This document shows, in pieces, positions 60,521-64,000 of a stretch of DNA of 64,000 nucleotides. The stretch is taken from NCBI GenBank assembly GCA_022661535.1, contig JAKULF010000005.1:186001-250000 (forward strand). The letters run 5' to 3'. The position numbers and the translations under genes were made by a program. The DNA is from Eutypa lata. Taxonomy: Eukaryota > Ascomycota > Sordariomycetes > Xylariales > Diatrypaceae. Position 1 is the stretch's first letter, and each line of letters starts with the position of its first letter. The notes beneath the pieces were generated by a model that searched no databases, was not told where the DNA came from, and was given only the letters and a program-made list of their open reading frames with translations.

Positions 60521-62003
60521 TTTGGAATGCGAATCTAAGTAGGCAGGATGTGGAAACTGAGAAGACACGATGGAAGATGGGAGATGATCTGGTCCCGACG
60601 TGCTGTGTGAGCTAGTGTTAGAGACTGGAGACTGGAATGTCCAAGTGCCCAAGTATATGATAAAGTTTAGACACTCGCTCTCAGAAACGGAAGCTGGGAC
60701 GTGGATATGCCAACTGCCGGCGAGGCTAAGCGTATTGTGTCTCTTGTTTTGGAATAGTATAGGACTTCCGCTAGCATAGCAGGGTCCATTGGTGAGTTGG
60801 TGTTTAGTACCAATAGCCCACGGAGTATGCGTAGTCATAAATGTCCACTATCATCCTGCCTGTTGTCAACTGACTATTCTTATTACTATGCCGACATGAC
60901 ATTCGGCCCGTGCTAGGGATTGCCCTTGGCAGAGACCCTTAAACCGCCTTGCTAAACTAACTAGTATTCCCTAGGTAGGATATAATAAGAATCAAAAGTG
61001 TGTATGTAGAGGATCGCTCATGTCCAGCTGTTCAGCTATCCCAGCCCTTCTCTTCCCATTGGAGGACTACTTATCGTCGCTCCGCGTACCGTAACATCGA
61101 CGAGGGCTGAGCCGAACGGGTACCTATTTCGCCTCGACCATGAACAGATAAAAAAGGCGCTTGGAGAATAGTGCCACACACACACTAGGCGTGCGTACAC
61201 TAAACCTACATATTAGTACCGGGGTCGGTGTAACCACACCTCGCGCCGGGAGGGGCACTGGGGTATCTCTCAAAAGAGTTGTGGGTGCACGATCATTTCC
61301 TTTTTGGATGTTCGCTGGCCGAAAAGGGAGGTGTCTTCCGGCACTGACTGCACGAATGATCCTAAAGTGTTATAATTTCCCGGTCTATTAAATCTATGTA
61401 TAGCAGGTATAGCTTCTTCCCCCACTCTCGGTTAAAGATGTATCGGTAATACCCAGATTTTTTAAATGTTACATTTGTTCCCAGCCACGGCACCCTTGTG
61501 GATCTGTGGTTACCATAGAATACGCTACCTTGGCCTTGGAGCCAGCTGATATAGTTAAGCGTGTTACCCCCTGTAAGATGACCAGGAGTAGGGTGGACAA
61601 GGTTGTTATCAAAATGATCTTCACACTGTCCATGCTTATTTGGGAATCTAACAATTATCTTGATAACAAGATGGATTGATAGGTGAGATAGAAACAGTAT
61701 GTTCGTCACATCGCTATGACATCACTAAAACCCGCCAAAAGATTTTCAATCGCGCTGTGATTAGTATGTGTTTCGTATTTATTGAATTCTGCTTCCAGGT
61801 GCTTAACCGCCATTATATACAAAATGCAACCAAGGGTATATACATAACGAATGAAGTATAGAAAGGATATCATGATACAGATGCGCCTAAACACCGATGC
61901 TCCAAGCATATCAAGACAAACAAAACATCGGATATCTCAGTTAAACAAGTGAAAAGAAAAAAGAATGATAGTATTGTCGTAGAGACTCCCAGTGACATCC
62001 CTG
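60521..62003. other. Intergenic region with possible P450 N-terminus relic
   Basis: About 1.5 kb between the MFS and P450 C genes (both minus). A minus-strand ATG at 61636 opens a hydrophobic stretch (MDSVKIILITTLSTLLLVIL) like a P450 membrane anchor, and a neighbouring frame reads RSTRVPWLGTN; no further P450 exon follows. It may be a relic or chance. Confidence 0.25.
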
Positions 62004-64000
62004 CTAAGCGGACTCTTCCCGAGCCCTGAAAATAACCATGGTTTTTGTGAGGGGTAAAATAGTCGACCGCCATGTCAGCCATCGTGGCGCATTTGGCTCA
62101 ACAAGCTCACAGTCATAGTTCATAATGATCTGGCCCATGATGACTTTCATAACTGCAGTCGCGTAATATCTCCCTGGGCTATCTCGATGTTAGTCATCAC
62201 CACATACCTCGAACCTATGTAGCTAAATAGGAAGTAATCAGAGACCTACCAAGCCATTCGACCAGTGCCCCACACATGCCAAGACGGGTCAACATCAGTG
62301 AGCTTCGAGGGCTTAGGCTGCAGGAAGTTGAAGTTAGGATCGGGAACCGCGCCAGGTAAGTCCTCGGGCCTGGCGAACCGGAAGCCGTTGAATTGAAGCG
62401 GCTCGGGGTAGCACTCGGCGCTCTGCATGATGGCGCGAACGGGAGTGCAAGCCCAGTCACCGACGGCTACTTTGGTCCCGTCCGAGAGACTGAATGGCTG
62501 AGTCGCGCACCGTCGAGTGCTCACTGTTTATACCTGTTAGCTTTGAATAGAACGCGTCTTAAAGTGTATGGATGACGTACTGGACTCGACTGGGGTCAGT
62601 CGTGCCGACTCCTTGATGAAGCTGTCCAGAAGGGGGAGGCCTCGGGCAGTACGCTCGAATTCCGCGTAATCCCGATCAGCCTCTTTCCGAAGTGGGTGGA
62701 GATACTCAGGATGGAGGCATAGATCTTGAATCGCGAATGTGATCGTCTTCATTAACTGTCAGTGCGGATTCGTTTATGGATATGAGATGTATCTAGAGCT
62801 TACAGTCGAAAGCGCGTGAACGGAACCAAACCAGATCGCTATTAACTCGTAAACTACGCGAGTTGGAGTCCATGGATTCTGACGTGGTGAAGTCTCCATG
62901 ATCCATTGAATGCAGTCGGCCTAATTCTCTCAAGTTAGTTCTCTAGGAGCTACAGAAAGATTGTTGATTCGGCCACATACGTGTTTTGGAACAGGTCGTC
63001 CTTGCGTTGCCAGGTCCCTCTCCAAGCATCGTTGTTCCGCAATAGGCAGCAAGGTCTCGAATATGACCTCATGAGACTTAAGGTAGTATGCAATCAGCTT
63101 GCCAATAAGTCTGAGAGTACGTCATTAGCACATGAAAAGCTCATTCCACCACCCGTTTAACTTACGGTGCCATGAATTTGGGCATTAATTTCACCATCTC
63201 CGCGCAGATCAGAGTTTCTTCAATGAATGCTAGAGCCGACACCATGAACTTCTCATTCTTGGCTACACACCGTTAATACGCATGACGATAGGGTGAAGAG
63301 TAGACTAACCTAAGCTGGGCCCGAAAAATGAGACCGCGTTTGTCAAGACAACAATTTTCAAGATCGATGGATAGACAGGAGTGTGTCTAGCCCCTGAGAC
63401 AAGACTTAGCTCGCGTTATTATTAAGGGGTATGGGTAGTACACTTACCATTTATGATAGGGTGCTGCTGATGCATCTCTTCAAATCGCGATCTTATAATG
63501 ACACCAAGGTCGGGCAGAATCTCAGGGAGGTGGTTCGTCAATAATGTGCGCAGTGCGCGTACGAATCCTACTCCCTCGGTTCCCCGGCGATCGAACCAGT
63601 TGAAGCCATGCATGGTGTACATAGGTTGTAGCATCTGTATATACGCATGAGCATTTCAGAATATCGAACAAGGTGAGTGTTAATCCTACCTGTTTAGACG
63701 CGGCTTGCAGCGAGAGAACCGTATCAGGTGCTGTGTCTAGCTCTTTGATATGCTCTTTCGAAGACACAAACACATAGCGGCAGTCGGGAGCATGCAACTC
63801 AAACGGTTGACCTTTTGACTGCACGATGTCAAATTGTCAATAAGGATTGTACAAAACTATATTTATGAATCGGTATATCGTACTTGGTCAAATCCATTTT
63901 GAATAATCCTAGGTCCATCTAGGAGATATCGCCAGGATGAGATGCGTCTCGAAATCTCCCTAGGGATATAGCTTATCACATTCGAATGCTTTCCAGATAA
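62004..64000 (-). CDS. Cytochrome P450 monooxygenase (P450 C), 5' end beyond window
   Basis: Ten exons are visible: 64000-63884, 63818-63690, 63634-63448, 63393-63310, 63262-63166, 63110-62981, 62920-62804, 62755-62581, 62523-62250 and 62178-62004, 494 residues; roughly the first 20-40 residues (membrane anchor) lie past the right edge. Landmarks: YLLDGPRIIQNGFDQSKG, MLQPMYTM, KESARLTPVES for the ExxR helix, STRRCATQPFSLSDG, FNGFRF, and the haem motif GRMACPGRYYA completed by the last intron. The usual AGxDTT element is replaced by VHALSTLMKTITFAIQDL, a form seen in the ent-kaurene-oxidase-like fungal P450s that act in terpenoid pathways. The many small introns are typical of that group. Expected location: ER membrane. 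The last exon ends with a basic RAREESA tail. Confidence 0.88.

Overview
The window looks like nuclear DNA of a filamentous ascomycete (Pezizomycotina). Genes are interrupted by short GT-AG introns of about 47-130 nt, often with TACTAAC- or CTAAC-like branch sites. The gene content also fits: HET-domain and ankyrin proteins, a CFEM protein, a fungal Zn-free PF11951-type regulator, and fungal P450, MFS and flavin-oxidase families. The frequent intergenic motif ACCTACCT/AGGTAGGT suggests Sordariomycetes, perhaps Xylariales, but that is only inference. Gene models below were built by hand from splice sites and reading-frame continuity; reading-frame arithmetic closes for every spliced model.

Layout. 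1-8.8 kb: gene-poor, no supportable gene. 8.8-12.8 kb: a decayed ankyrin-like gene (-) divergent from a HET-domain gene (+). 13.5-14.0 kb: CFEM/GPI protein (-). 16.7-17.6 kb: nicotinamidase/isochorismatase with a predicted signal peptide (+). 17.6-22.8 kb: long non-coding stretch upstream of the essential acetyl-CoA carboxylase gene (22.8-29.8 kb, +). 31.2-32.1 kb: secreted acidic orphan (+). 32.4-33.7 kb: ankyrin protein with a helical N-terminus (-). 35.3-37.6 kb: dipeptidyl-peptidase III (+). 38.2-44.4 kb: a tight group of an AcuF-like C2H2 protein (-), a DUF7580-like protein with an in-frame TAA (+) and an AAA+ ATPase (-).

46.0-64.0 kb is a compact run of tailoring-type genes: PF11951-type regulator (+), short-chain dehydrogenase (-), P450 A (+), secreted flavin amine-oxidoreductase (-), P450 B resembling CYP59 (+), BBE-type FAD oxidase (-), DHA2-type MFS exporter (-) and P450 C (-, running off the right edge). 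These could act together: several oxidations of one scaffold, export by the MFS protein, and control by the regulator. No scaffold-forming enzyme (PKS, NRPS, terpene synthase, prenyltransferase) lies inside the window, so if this is a biosynthetic cluster its core gene should be to the right of 64 kb.

I saw no convincing tRNA, rRNA, CRISPR array, intact transposon or telomeric repeat. The most useful second looks are the tailoring-gene cluster, the secreted nicotinamidase, the interrupted DUF7580 gene inside an NLR-like neighbourhood, and the GC-AG intron in P450 A.
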